Below, in pieces: positions 1 to 8,009 of a DNA stretch of 64,000 nucleotides. The stretch's first letter is position 1, and every line of letters begins with the position of its first letter. The notes below the pieces were generated by a model. The model searched no databases. It saw only the letters and a program-made list of their open reading frames with translations, and was not told the origin of the DNA. This DNA comes from Bacteroidota bacterium (lineage in GTDB: Bacteria > Bacteroidota > Bacteroidia > Chitinophagales > Chitinophagaceae), in the NCBI GenBank assembly GCA_028875875.1, contig JAGWUV010000010.1:1-64000 (forward strand), read 5' to 3'. Position numbers and translations under genes: made by a program.

Positions 1-303
1 AGACGTGAACTGAGAAACACCGAACAACAGAAAAAGAAAGAAGATGTGTTTATGGCAACAGTTGAACATCTTGCAGGAGAAATTGGTGAAGACGGTTTGC
101 GTTCAGGTGATGTCATACTAAATCTATATCAGGAAGATGAGATTATAAAAGCCAAAACTTCACTTAATTCAACTCAATATATTGAAGCAGATAGAGCACA
201 CATGACCCCTGGTGCTTACATAAAAATTAAAGGCAAGTTACACCCAGGAAATCAACCACGAAACTTAACAGATGTTTCATTATTCGAATTAATCCTGCCA
301 TAA
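1..303 (+). CDS. C-terminal fragment of an unrecognised protein, cut by the window edge
   Basis: The frame is open from base 1 to the TAA at 301-303, giving 100 visible residues, so the start lies outside the window. The first 17 residues are strongly charged (Arg, Lys, Glu, Gln), like the end of a helical region. The last 60 alternate hydrophobic and polar residues and contain YIKIKGKL, which suggests a small beta-rich C-terminal domain. I do not recognise the family. The next reading frame downstream is a relic of a type I restriction subunit, so this may be the end of an accessory or defence gene, but that is inferred from position only. Confidence 0.55.
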   Translation, partial: RRELRNTEQQKKKEDVFMATVEHLAGEIGEDGLRSGDVILNLYQEDEIIKAKTSLNSTQYIEADRAHMTPGAYIKIKGKLHPGNQPRNLTDVSLFELILP

Positions 304-319
304 CCATTTTTATTATGCT

Positions 320-481
320 ATGGCAAACTTTATCATCGAAAGCGAAATAGAACAAATTGCGTTGGATATTCTAAGCAACGATTTGGGATTTAGTGTTCTT
401 TATAGAACTGACATTGCCGAAGGTGATAGAAAGGAAAGGCCTACTGCTAACATCGGTCACTGTTGCACAACTAAGATATAA
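320..481 (+). pseudogene. N-terminal relic of type I restriction enzyme R subunit (HsdR)
   Basis: A 53-codon frame opens with MANFIIESEIEQIALDIL and continues through an LGF...YRTDIAEGD segment. This is the usual opening of HsdR-type restriction subunits, where ESEIEQIAL and a following 'LGY...DIAP' segment precede the nuclease domain. Family members run to about 800-1100 residues, whereas here the frame leaves the family pattern after about residue 40 and stops at 479-481. No continuation (nuclease, helicase) is seen in any frame downstream. I infer a truncated remnant left by a deletion or rearrangement. The family match is from memory of the motif and not from a search. Confidence 0.5.
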
Positions 482-703
482 ACATGGTATAAAAGAAAGA
501 GTAGTTAGAATGATTTTTGCATCGTAATAGTTATGCAAGACAAAAAGCAATTCATACCCAAGCTGTTTCAAAGTATTCAGTTACATATTGACTCCATCCC
601 AAACAATACCTATTTTTAATCCGGGCATGTTACGTCCGGTGCTGCCCGTATATCGAAAATCAACCTAATACTTTTATCCTATCACCCTATTCAACCTACC
701 ACT
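482..703. other. Gene-poor stretch after the hsdR relic
   Basis: No convincing gene is seen. A 28-codon plus-strand frame at 533-619 begins MQDKKQFIPKLF and has gene-like composition, but matches nothing I recognise and may be another broken fragment. Bases 650-703 are the pyrimidine-rich leader of the next gene. Confidence 0.35.
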
Positions 704-1717
704 ATGCGATTGATTTATTACTACCTGATGGCGATCACTATTTTGTCGTGCCAGGGACGAAATAACCCCGTTACGAACAATGCCTCAACGCCTACGTATG
801 TGTTAGATAGTTTATGGACACGTACAAGTAATGCGTGTATCGTTAGCCAGCCAACAGGTATCGGTATCGATAGGGATAACCATATTTTTATCTTTCAAAG
901 AACGGGTCGCAAGTGGACGAATCCTTTTCCGGATTCACTGATTTCGCAAAATACCGTGTTTGAACTTGATCCTCAAACAGGTAAAGTCATACACTCCTGG
1001 GGGGCTAACTATTTTATCATGCCGCACGGGTTAACTGTAGACAAGGATAACAATGTGTGGTTAACGGATGTAGGGCTGCATCAAATTTTTAAATTCAGTC
1101 ATGATGGAAAATTACTCATGAAATTAGGCGTAGCGAAGGTGCCGGGTAATGATTCCTTGCATTTCAATTTACCTACGGATGTTGCCGTTGCCGATAATGG
1201 TTCCTTTTATGTAAGTGATGGCTATGGTAATAGCCGGGTAGTGAAGTTTTCTTCAACGGGAAGGTTTATCAAAGCATGGGGCTCTTATGGTAACAAAGCA
1301 GGCGAATTTATCATACCGCATGGATTGGCCATTGATAAAAACAGCACTATCTATGTTGCCGACCGCCAAAACAACCGCATACAATTATTTGATACTACCG
1401 GTAATTTTTTGAAACAATTGAACAATAATGTATCCGTAGAACAACTTCCCTCCGTTGCCATTGACCCCAATAACCATCTGTATGCGATTGATTACGACCC
1501 CAGGAAAAAAGCCGATAGCACTGTGTATGGATCCACTTTTTTTGGCTTTGACTCATCCCTGAAGGCTTCTATCCATTTTGGCGCAACCGGTTCTGCTGAA
1601 AGAACAACCTGTTGGTTTCATGATGTTGCGGTGGATGCCGCAGGTAATATTTATGTGGGTGATATTATAGGATTGAAAGTTCTCAAATTCAAACCCGTGA
1701 GAAGAATCAATGAATAA
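704..1717 (+). CDS. NHL-repeat propeller lipoprotein, peptidyl-alpha-hydroxyglycine lyase (PAL)-like
   Basis: The 337-residue protein starts with a lipoprotein signal ending in ILSC (lipid-modified Cys16), so it should be anchored in the envelope. The rest is a run of NHL/beta-propeller blades. It matches the catalytic core of PAL, which cleaves alpha-hydroxyglycine peptides into an amide and glyoxylate: PTDVAVADN then SDGYGNSR (171-178, catalytic Tyr174), ADRQNNR (Arg221), and three blade histidines, MPHGL (His108), IPHGL (His206) and WFHDVAV (His306), placed like the three zinc ligands of animal PAL. The Cys that follows that Tyr in the animal enzyme is Gly here. No partner monooxygenase is visible nearby. 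A propeller of unrelated function is the alternative. Confidence 0.7.
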   Translation: MRLIYYYLMAITILSCQGRNNPVTNNASTPTYVLDSLWTRTSNACIVSQPTGIGIDRDNHIFIFQRTGRKWTNPFPDSLISQNTVFELDPQTGKVIHSWGANYFIMPHGLTVDKDNNVWLTDVGLHQIFKFSHDGKLLMKLGVAKVPGNDSLHFNLPTDVAVADNGSFYVSDGYGNSRVVKFSSTGRFIKAWGSYGNKAGEFIIPHGLAIDKNSTIYVADRQNNRIQLFDTTGNFLKQLNNNVSVEQLPSVAIDPNNHLYAIDYDPRKKADSTVYGSTFFGFDSSLKASIHFGATGSAERTTCWFHDVAVDAAGNIYVGDIIGLKVLKFKPVRRINE

Positions 1718-2092
1718 TTTTTTTATTGAATAGGTTTTGTCTTTAATAGAAAAAGCGTATTTTAACCAGCAAGGCTTTATGCTGCACACCGGAATCAGTG
1801 CATGGATTTTCGGGTAGCAGGCGAGTGCTTAATTAGATTTTGTGTTGGGATCAGCATAAGAGTTTCACGTAGGTAGTGCCGGAAGCGTAAGTGATGCATT
1901 TCCCGTAAACAGGGGACAGTTAACGCTCCCTGTTAAGCCTTTCTATGAAGGAATGGTACCGGAAGGTAGCGTTGAGATGATTAGGGGAATATATGGAACA
2001 GGATTTTCTGAAGTAACCAGTTACCCATTCACTGCATAATAAATACAGTTAAACTTATCAATCAACAGCAGCTTAACAATTAAAAATTTGCT
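1718..2092. other. 375-base gap without an intact gene
   Basis: The stretch between the propeller lipoprotein and the DUF2306 gene holds no intact gene. Bases 1718-1859 have stops in all plus frames and show nothing recognisable. Bases 1860-2039 hold a start-less open frame described separately. The last 50 bases are AT-rich and presumably carry the promoter of the next gene. Confidence 0.5.
1860..2039 (+). pseudogene. Possible 3' remnant of an unknown gene
   Basis: Between the TAA at 1857-1859 and the TAA at 2037-2039 lies an open frame of 59 codons with protein-like composition, including the segments FPVNRGQLTLPVKPF and MVPEGSVEMIRGIYG. It has no usable start codon near its 5' end, so if it was coding it is the tail of a lost gene. 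I do not recognise the family. A chance open frame of this size is possible. Confidence 0.25.
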
Positions 2093-2728
2093 ATGGGAAA
2101 ATCAATTCAGTTGACACAGGTTAAGCCCAAGTCTTATATAAGATTGGGGTTTACCATCTTTCTCATTGTATTAGCAGGTAAGTTCGTTATCAGCAATGCA
2201 TTGCCTTATTTCGGATTTCAAAAAGAAAGGTTGGGAAGTTATTGGGAGGATAGGTGGGCTCTTATTGCACATATTTCCGGGGGGCTTTTGGCATTGGCTA
2301 TCGGACCCTTCCAGTTTTCAAAAAAGTTTCGGAATAAATTTATGACAGCCCACAGATGGCTAGGCCGCATCTATCTCGTTGCTATTTTAGTAGGCACAAT
2401 AGCATCGACTTATTTAGCATGGACAAACTCGGTGAAGTTAAATTTTTCCTGGGCTTTTGGATTGCAAATGCTGGCTGTTGCCTGGATCTCCACCTCCGCG
2501 ATGGCTTATCTTTCGGTGATCAGGGGGCGTATGCTTCAACATAAGGAATGGATGATCAGAAGTTATGTGGTCACTTTTGCCTTTGTTACCTTTCGTTGGC
2601 TGAATGATTTGCCATTGGCGCATCAATTGATGAGCAAACCTGAAGAGAGGGCCCCAACCATTGTTTGGCTATCCTGGACACTGCCCTTGCTAATAGCCGA
2701 GATACTGCTAAGTTGGAAAAAGAAATAA
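2093..2728 (+). CDS. DUF2306 integral membrane protein
   Basis: This 211-residue protein has about five or six hydrophobic segments and the pattern of the DUF2306 family: a His early in a helix (AHISGG), then AHRWLGRIYL, and later HKEWMIRSYV. Conserved histidines inside helices suggest a cofactor-binding membrane protein, possibly haem, but the function is not established. A short Lys-rich cytoplasmic tail ends the protein. It stands alone, with intergenic gaps on both sides, and the start was chosen because the first ATG precedes the first hydrophobic helix by about 17 residues. Confidence 0.75.
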   Translation: MGKSIQLTQVKPKSYIRLGFTIFLIVLAGKFVISNALPYFGFQKERLGSYWEDRWALIAHISGGLLALAIGPFQFSKKFRNKFMTAHRWLGRIYLVAILVGTIASTYLAWTNSVKLNFSWAFGLQMLAVAWISTSAMAYLSVIRGRMLQHKEWMIRSYVVTFAFVTFRWLNDLPLAHQLMSKPEERAPTIVWLSWTLPLLIAEILLSWKKK

Positions 2729-2996
2729 GGGCAGCCGCACCCTGCAGTTTGTTTTACTTGAATTGCCCGACCGATCGTTTGAACCGGTTCATACAACCGG
2801 ATAGCAAATGGATGGCAAGCCAGGCAAACTGTTCCGTTTTAAATTCAAGGTCATTGGTTCGCCTGCGTATCCATCATCAGGCATCACTCATGATAAGTAA
2901 TCAAATAGTGAAGAAAATAAGCGTTGAACAATCAGTAACTTTTTACCTTTCTTGTCTTCATAACCAGTAGCAAGTACCCCATAAAATGATCACTCT

Positions 2997-3974
2997 ATGA
3001 ATATCGCTTTTCCTTTATGTAAAAAACCTTTCTCCATTTTATTGCTTACTATTTTTCTTTCCACTAGTTCCTTTTCTCAGCATTATGTAGCAAAAGATGT
3101 GAAAGTTACCATCCTTAGTACCATGTTGGCACAGCAAGGGATAGGGGAATGGGGCTTTTCCGCATTGATTGAAGTAGATTCCAATAAGCTTTTATTTGAT
3201 GCCGGCGGAAGAGAAAGAACTGTTTTGGAAAATGCAAAGGAATTGAACATCGATCTAAGCACAGTACCCACACTGGTGTTAAGTCATTGGCATGATGATC
3301 ATACCAAGGGATGGCTTACTTTAAGGAAAGCAATGGTATCTGTTGCGCCAACCGCATTGTCAAAAACACATGTTGCAAAGGTTTTTTTTGATGTTCGTTT
3401 TTCTAATGACGGGAAAGACAGTAGCAGTAGAAAGAAAGACAGTACTGCTTATGTGTATACAGGTGGTAAAATTATTGAGCACCGGTTTTTTGAGGAGATA
3501 CTACCCGGTGTTTATGTAACCGGAAATGTTCCAAGAGTGTATAACGAAAAAAATTATTATCCCGAAGCGAAGTTAAAATCGGCGGATAATCATTTTATAG
3601 AAGATAATATACCGGATGATATGTCTCTTGTTATCGCAACGAAAGAAGGCCTGGTCTTGATATCGGGATGTGGTCATGCGGGTATTATCAACACCATTAC
3701 ACATATTAATAAAAACCTGGCCGGCCAGTCAGTGATCGCAGCTATAGGCGGCTTTCATTTATTGAAGAGTTCTGACGAGCAGATTCAATGGACTGCCGAT
3801 AATTTGAAAAAGGCAGGTGTTAAATATTTTATGGGAGCACATTGTACCGGGATTGATGCCGTATATCAAATCAGGAATTACCTTTCTTTGAAAAGGGGAG
3901 ATTGTGTTGTAGGTTCAGTGGGCGACACATTCGATATTCATAATGGGTTTACCTGCGGAGATTTAAACCGTTGA
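2997..3974 (+). CDS. Secreted metallo-beta-lactamase-fold hydrolase
   Basis: The 325-residue protein has a signal peptide (hydrophobic core near residues 12-22, likely cut after FSQ) and so should be periplasmic. The zinc-binding signature HWHDDHTKG sits at residues 97-105, and a second metal motif GCGHAGIINT follows in the C-terminal half, then GGFHLL and GAHCTG. That second motif is typical of the MBL subgroup annotated as dihydropterin-methyl-ribofuranosyl-aminobenzene phosphate synthase-like. The substrate cannot be told from sequence. It is not in an operon with its neighbours. Confidence 0.8.
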   Translation: MNIAFPLCKKPFSILLLTIFLSTSSFSQHYVAKDVKVTILSTMLAQQGIGEWGFSALIEVDSNKLLFDAGGRERTVLENAKELNIDLSTVPTLVLSHWHDDHTKGWLTLRKAMVSVAPTALSKTHVAKVFFDVRFSNDGKDSSSRKKDSTAYVYTGGKIIEHRFFEEILPGVYVTGNVPRVYNEKNYYPEAKLKSADNHFIEDNIPDDMSLVIATKEGLVLISGCGHAGIINTITHINKNLAGQSVIAAIGGFHLLKSSDEQIQWTADNLKKAGVKYFMGAHCTGIDAVYQIRNYLSLKRGDCVVGSVGDTFDIHNGFTCGDLNR

Positions 3975-4157
3975 AAACTATCCATCCAAAGCTTATTCCA
4001 ATATGATCAATAGCTACAGACAGTATTCAATTTTTTCACCGGCAATGTGAATGATATTCATCAAATCGTCTTGCAGGTAGTATAGAAGTGCGTCCTTGCT
4101 TACATTGACCATAATCATTTTGCAGCTCCTCAAAACAGAGTACACTTGTGTATTAAA

Positions 4158-4167
4158 AAGGAGGTGC
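4158..4167 (+). promoter_or_regulatory. Strong Shine-Dalgarno site before the Usp gene
   Basis: AAAGGAGGTG lies just upstream of the ATG at 4171 and is complementary over ten bases to the canonical 16S rRNA 3' end. Neighbouring genes here mostly have A-rich leaders without such a site, so it decides the start and stands out. Confidence 0.7.
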
Positions 4168-4170
4168 AGA

Positions 4171-4593
4171 ATGAAAAGAATTCTATTAGCTATTGATGGT
4201 GGTGAAACCTCAGAATCAATAGCTCGATTCGGTTTTCAGATAGGACAGCAAATGAATGCTGAAATAGGTATGGTGAGTGTAGTAGACACCAACTTTCTCA
4301 TTACAGATGGCGGCCTGACCGCCAATGAAATAGCAGGGCTCACTAAGGACGAGCTGGTGGCACAACAGAAAAAATTATCTGACACTCTGTTCGGGCAACA
4401 AAAAGTATGGGCCTTTGTGCAGACAGGGGTGCCTTACGAGATCATATTGAAAGTGGCAAAGGAATGGAATGCTGATCTGCTGGTTATGGGTACGCATGGC
4501 AGAAGAGGCGTGGCTCATCTGCTGCTGGGCAGTGTGGCAGAGAAAGTATTGCGGCATACAACTATCCCCATTTTGGTGTTGCCCATGAAATAA
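4171..4593 (+). CDS. Universal stress protein, single UspA domain
   Basis: The 140-residue protein is one UspA fold: an N-terminal strand MKRILLAIDGG followed by a C-terminal ATP-binding motif GTHGRRGVAHLLLGSVAEKV of the G-2x-G-9x-G-S/T type, which suggests an ATP-binding Usp. The ATG at 4171 is chosen because it begins the conserved strand and is preceded by AAAAGGAGGTGCAGA, a near-perfect Shine-Dalgarno sequence. The frame is open further upstream, but only with non-ATG starts and no homologous sequence. Such strong ribosome sites are uncommon in Bacteroidota. A thiolase and a second Usp lie within 3 kb. Confidence 0.88.
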   Translation: MKRILLAIDGGETSESIARFGFQIGQQMNAEIGMVSVVDTNFLITDGGLTANEIAGLTKDELVAQQKKLSDTLFGQQKVWAFVQTGVPYEIILKVAKEWNADLLVMGTHGRRGVAHLLLGSVAEKVLRHTTIPILVLPMK

Positions 4594-4604
4594 AACTGTT
4601 TTGA

Positions 4605-4712
4605 TTCACCGCGAAGGCGCTAAGTCGCGGAAGTAAAGAAGCATCTTTTTATCCCTGCGGTAAAAAAGAGAAGCAAATATTTTGTTCACTGCGGAGGTGC
4701 TAAGTCGCGGAG
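4605..4712. repeat. Two direct copies of a 28-base GC-rich intergenic repeat
   Basis: Copy 1 (4605-4632) and copy 2 (4685-4712) both read TTCAC-GCG-AGG-GCTAAGTCGCGGA and differ at only a few positions; they are 80 bases apart start to start. The sequence resembles short 'CACCGCGAAGGCGC' type dispersed repeats that I associate with Bacteroidota intergenic DNA. No gene is seen in this 234-base gap. Confidence 0.6.
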
Positions 4713-4827
4713 AGAAGAGAAACATTTCTGTGTCCCACCGGTTGCCCACCCGCTACATAAAACGGTTGTGCAACTGCTATATTTGGCTTATCTTACAACT
4801 TTACTCACCTTCCACAATTGTAAGCGT

Positions 4828-5637
4828 ATGCGTGCAGAAGCCTATCGTTTTTCCGGTAAGGATGCAGCGAATTACGAGCAATACCTGGGTCCTATTCTCT
4901 TTGAATCTTCCGCTGTAGCTTTTATACCTTATCTCACTGCCTTGTCTGCCAGCGCTATCCTGGAAACATCCTGTGGTACCGGCAGGCTTACGCGGCATTT
5001 ACGTAATTCCTTTCCTTCTACCACACCACTGACCGCTACCGATCTCAGCAGTGATATGATGCAATTGGCACAGGAAAAGCTCCAAGGCCAGCCTGTTCAT
5101 TTCCTTGTGGCGGATGTACAGCAACTGCCTTTTCCTGATGCGTCCTTTGATCTGGTAGTGAACCAGTATGGGCTCATGTTCATTCCCGATAAGGCCAAAG
5201 CTTTTGCAGAAGCTTACAGGGTGTTAAAACCCGGCGGTCATTTTGTGTTTGCCACCTGGGAGCGTACCACCGATATACCCCTGGTAAAAATGGTGATCGA
5301 TGATCATGTGCTCCCCTTTTTTGAAGGAGAAGATACTACCCGTTTCGTTCAGCCTTATTCCATGCATGATCCGAGGGCATTACTGGCGCTCCTGCAGGAG
5401 GCTGGATTTACCCATAACAGGATCATGCTGGTTGAATTTCCCGGTAGCGCTGCCTCGGCACTGGATGTGGTGAATGGCTTTTTTGCCAGGCATCCGCTGG
5501 GTGGGGCGGTGAAGGAAAAAGACCCTGCTGCTTTCAACAGGATCGCCGCACAGATCGAAGCAGCCCTTATTGCCCGTTTTGGGCCCGGGGCTTTTGGGTT
5601 CACCCTGAAAGCATGGCTGGGTATCGGGCAGAAATAA
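4828..5637 (+). CDS. Class I SAM-dependent methyltransferase (UbiE-like)
   Basis: The protein shows the Rossmann methyltransferase core: motif I as ETSCGTGRLTRHL, an acidic residue after strand 2 in TATDLSSDMMQLA, then the VADVQQLPFPDASFDLVV segment and the AYRVLKPGGHFVFATWE strand typical of UbiE/COQ5-like small-molecule methyltransferases. The substrate is unknown. The ATG at 4828 gives 269 residues and begins just before the usual N-terminal helix; an upstream ATG at 4768 would add 20 hydrophobic residues that do not resemble the family. It has no operon partner. Confidence 0.8.
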   Translation: MRAEAYRFSGKDAANYEQYLGPILFESSAVAFIPYLTALSASAILETSCGTGRLTRHLRNSFPSTTPLTATDLSSDMMQLAQEKLQGQPVHFLVADVQQLPFPDASFDLVVNQYGLMFIPDKAKAFAEAYRVLKPGGHFVFATWERTTDIPLVKMVIDDHVLPFFEGEDTTRFVQPYSMHDPRALLALLQEAGFTHNRIMLVEFPGSAASALDVVNGFFARHPLGGAVKEKDPAAFNRIAAQIEAALIARFGPGAFGFTLKAWLGIGQK

Positions 5638-5710
5638 ATTTTCTTTCATCGTTTTTTAGGCTCTTTCGGGAAGTGAATTTTTGAAGGAAGAAAAAGTTGA
5701 TCCGCATATA

Positions 5711-5739
5711 GTTGCATAAACAACTTTTAATTATATTTG
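5711..5739 (+). promoter_or_regulatory. Promoter of the thiolase gene
   Basis: GTTG at 5711-5714 and TATATTTG at 5732-5739 are separated by 17 bases and match the Bacteroidota -33/-7 consensus (TTTG and TAnnTTTG). The start codon at 5759 follows after 19 bases, implying a very short leader. Confidence 0.6.
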
Positions 5740-5758
5740 GAGTATAAACAGGTTCTTC

Positions 5759-6934
5759 ATGCAGGAAGCATATATCGTTGCCGGATTCAGAACAGCAGTT
5801 GCCAAAAGCAAGAAAGGGGGCTTTCGATTTTTCAGGCCCGATGATCTTGCTGTTGAAGTGATCAAAGGCTTAACAGCCTCTGTTCCGCAATTAGATGTAA
5901 AACGAGTGGATGATGTGATCGTGGGTAATGCTGTTCCGGAAGCCGAACAGGGTTTGCAGTTTGGACGTATGATCGCTGCAAAGGCCCTGGGTATTGAAGT
6001 GCCGGGCATTACTATTAACCGTTATTGTGCCAGTGGATTGGAAAGCATTGCAATGGCTACTGCTAAGATCAGAACAGGTATGGCGGAATGCATCATTGCC
6101 GGTGGTACGGAAAGCATGAGCCTGGTGCCTACAGCAGGATGGAAAACAGTACCTTCTTATGCTATCGCTAAAGATGATCCTGATTATTACCTGAGCATGG
6201 GACTAACGGCGGAAGCAGTTGCGAAGGAGTTTGGTGTGAGCCGTGAACAACAGGATGAGTTTGCTTATCATTCGCACCGCAAAGCCAAAATAGCAATAGA
6301 GAACGGTTATTTTAAAAGTGGTATACTGCCCATTACTGTTGAGGAAAATTATTTGAATGAAAAAGGGAAAAAAGCTACCCGTTCTTACATAGTAGATACC
6401 GATGACGGATTACGTGCCGATACAACGGTAGAGGGATTGGCGAAGCTGAAACCTGCTTTTGCCGTGAATGGAACGGTTACTGCGGGTAATTCTTCCCAAA
6501 CCAGTGATGGTGCTGCCTTTGTTATTGTTATGAGCGAAAGAATGGTGCATGAACTGGGCTTACAACCTATTGGCAGGCTGGTGAACTGTGCCAGTGCCGG
6601 TGTACATCCCAGGATCATGGGTATTGGTCCTGTAGCAGCGGTACCTAAAGTATTGCAGCAAGCCGGAATGCAATTGAATAGCATTGACCTGATAGAATTG
6701 AATGAGGCTTTTGCTTCACAGTCGGTAGCGGTAATAAGGGAACTGGGTTTGAATCCTGAGATCGTGAACATCAATGGAGGAGCGATCGCCCTGGGCCATC
6801 CATTGGGATGTACAGGGGCCAAGTTAACAATACAGGTATTAAATGATTTAAAAAGACTGGATAAAAAATATGGGATGGTAACGGCATGCGTGGGCGGGGG
6901 ACAGGGAATAGCCGGTATCATTGAAAGAATATAA
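5759..6934 (+). CDS. Acetyl-CoA acyltransferase / thiolase
   Basis: The 391-residue protein is a full-length thiolase that condenses or cleaves beta-ketoacyl-CoA. The acyl-accepting Cys90 lies in NRYCASGLESIAMA, the NEAFASQ motif follows, His347 lies in GGAIALGHPLGCTGA, and the second catalytic Cys377 in TACVGGGQG. All catalytic positions are intact. It is closer in look to FadA/PcaF-type degradative thiolases than to ketoacyl synthases, but the chain length preference cannot be read from sequence. No 3-hydroxyacyl-CoA dehydrogenase (FadB) is adjacent, and a strong terminator follows, so it appears to be a single-gene unit. Confidence 0.9.
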   Translation: MQEAYIVAGFRTAVAKSKKGGFRFFRPDDLAVEVIKGLTASVPQLDVKRVDDVIVGNAVPEAEQGLQFGRMIAAKALGIEVPGITINRYCASGLESIAMATAKIRTGMAECIIAGGTESMSLVPTAGWKTVPSYAIAKDDPDYYLSMGLTAEAVAKEFGVSREQQDEFAYHSHRKAKIAIENGYFKSGILPITVEENYLNEKGKKATRSYIVDTDDGLRADTTVEGLAKLKPAFAVNGTVTAGNSSQTSDGAAFVIVMSERMVHELGLQPIGRLVNCASAGVHPRIMGIGPVAAVPKVLQQAGMQLNSIDLIELNEAFASQSVAVIRELGLNPEIVNINGGAIALGHPLGCTGAKLTIQVLNDLKRLDKKYGMVTACVGGGQGIAGIIERI

Positions 6935-6969
6935 GGTCCTGTTACACTGATTTCTTCGATTGAGATAGA

Positions 6970-6993
6970 AAACCCCTGCCTATGCAGGGGTTT
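6970..6993 (+). terminator. Terminator after the thiolase gene
   Basis: AAACCCCTGC pairs perfectly with GCAGGGGTTT around a CTAT loop, followed by AATTTTG. It lies 36 bases after the thiolase stop. Confidence 0.8.
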
Positions 6994-7073
6994 AATTTTG
7001 TAGCTACCTGCGCTGATATTCATCATGTCTCAACTGCACTTTATTTTTTATATTTAGCATGAAATACTTACAT

Positions 7074-7913
7074 ATGAAAACCATTTTAGTTCCTACGGAT
7101 TTTTCAGATACGGCAAAGAATGCAGCATTATGTGCTATTGAGCTTGGTAAACAAACAGGTGTACATAAACTGGTCTTGTACAATGCATATCAAACCACGG
7201 TGAATGTTTCCGGTGACCCGGCCATACCTGCACTGGAAGTACTGGATGTGGAAGCACTGAAGAAAGCAAGCGAAGAAGGGTTACAAAATTTTAAATTCCA
7301 GTTACTCGCTTTTCTGCCAGATAATATGCAAGTAGAAACAGAAAGCGAATTCAACCTTTTAACGCCGGGTATTGCAGATGCCTGTGAAAGGCATAAGGTA
7401 GACCTGGTAGTGATGGGTATAACAGGTGGTGGTGCCATACAGGAGAATTTATTTGGCAGTAATACCATCAGCGTGGCCAAGCAAACAAAAACACCAGTGA
7501 TCATCATACCCAAAGAAGCCAGGCTGAAAAATATTCATCGTGTATTGCTGGTATGCGATTTTAAACAAGTGGTAGAAACAACACCGGTAGGGCCGATTAA
7601 AAGTATACTGGATGAAACACAGGCAAAGTTTTATGTGCTGAATGTAGATCATAACCAAAGGAATTTTAGTGCAGATACCCCGTTTGAAAGCCTGATGCTG
7701 GATACGTTGTTCCATCAATATCACCCGGAATATCATTTTGCTGATGATCCAGATTTTATAGAATGTATCAATGATTTTGTGGTAGCAAACCAGATCGATC
7801 TCATCATTACCATTCCTAAGAAGCACAGCTTTTTTGAAAGCCTCTTTAAACGCAGCCATACCAAGATACTGGCCTTCCATAGCCATGTTCCTTTAATGGT
7901 GATACATGAGTAG
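7074..7913 (+). CDS. Universal stress protein, tandem UspA domains
   Basis: The protein has two Usp halves. Domain 1 begins MKTILVPTDFSDTAKNA and includes the segment VVMGITGGGAIQENLFGSNTI, a variant of the ATP-binding loop. Domain 2 begins near residue 145 with HRVLLVCDF and is more diverged, with no clear G-2x-G loop. Two-domain Usps of about 280 residues are common in Bacteroidota. The ATG at 7074 starts the conserved strand; an ATG at 7059 would add five residues. A TATATTTA element ends about 17 bases before the preferred start, in keeping with the later ATG. Role in stress or persistence is inferred from the family. Confidence 0.85.
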   Translation: MKTILVPTDFSDTAKNAALCAIELGKQTGVHKLVLYNAYQTTVNVSGDPAIPALEVLDVEALKKASEEGLQNFKFQLLAFLPDNMQVETESEFNLLTPGIADACERHKVDLVVMGITGGGAIQENLFGSNTISVAKQTKTPVIIIPKEARLKNIHRVLLVCDFKQVVETTPVGPIKSILDETQAKFYVLNVDHNQRNFSADTPFESLMLDTLFHQYHPEYHFADDPDFIECINDFVVANQIDLIITIPKKHSFFESLFKRSHTKILAFHSHVPLMVIHE

Positions 7914-8009
7914 AGAAGGGGAAATCAAATTATTAATTGTGATTAAAGTATAAAGCGTAAGGTCGTAAAGGACGCGGTCTTCGATTCAATTGCAGTTTTA
8001 AATTCCCTC

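Noticed and set aside
2665-2970. 101-codon frame overlapping the end of the DUF2306 gene
   Set aside because: It overlaps a real gene in another frame, has no recognisable domain and an unlikely composition.
6385-7026. 213-codon minus-strand frame opposite the thiolase gene
   Set aside because: It is an antisense shadow of a gene with intact catalytic motifs and includes the terminator hairpin.
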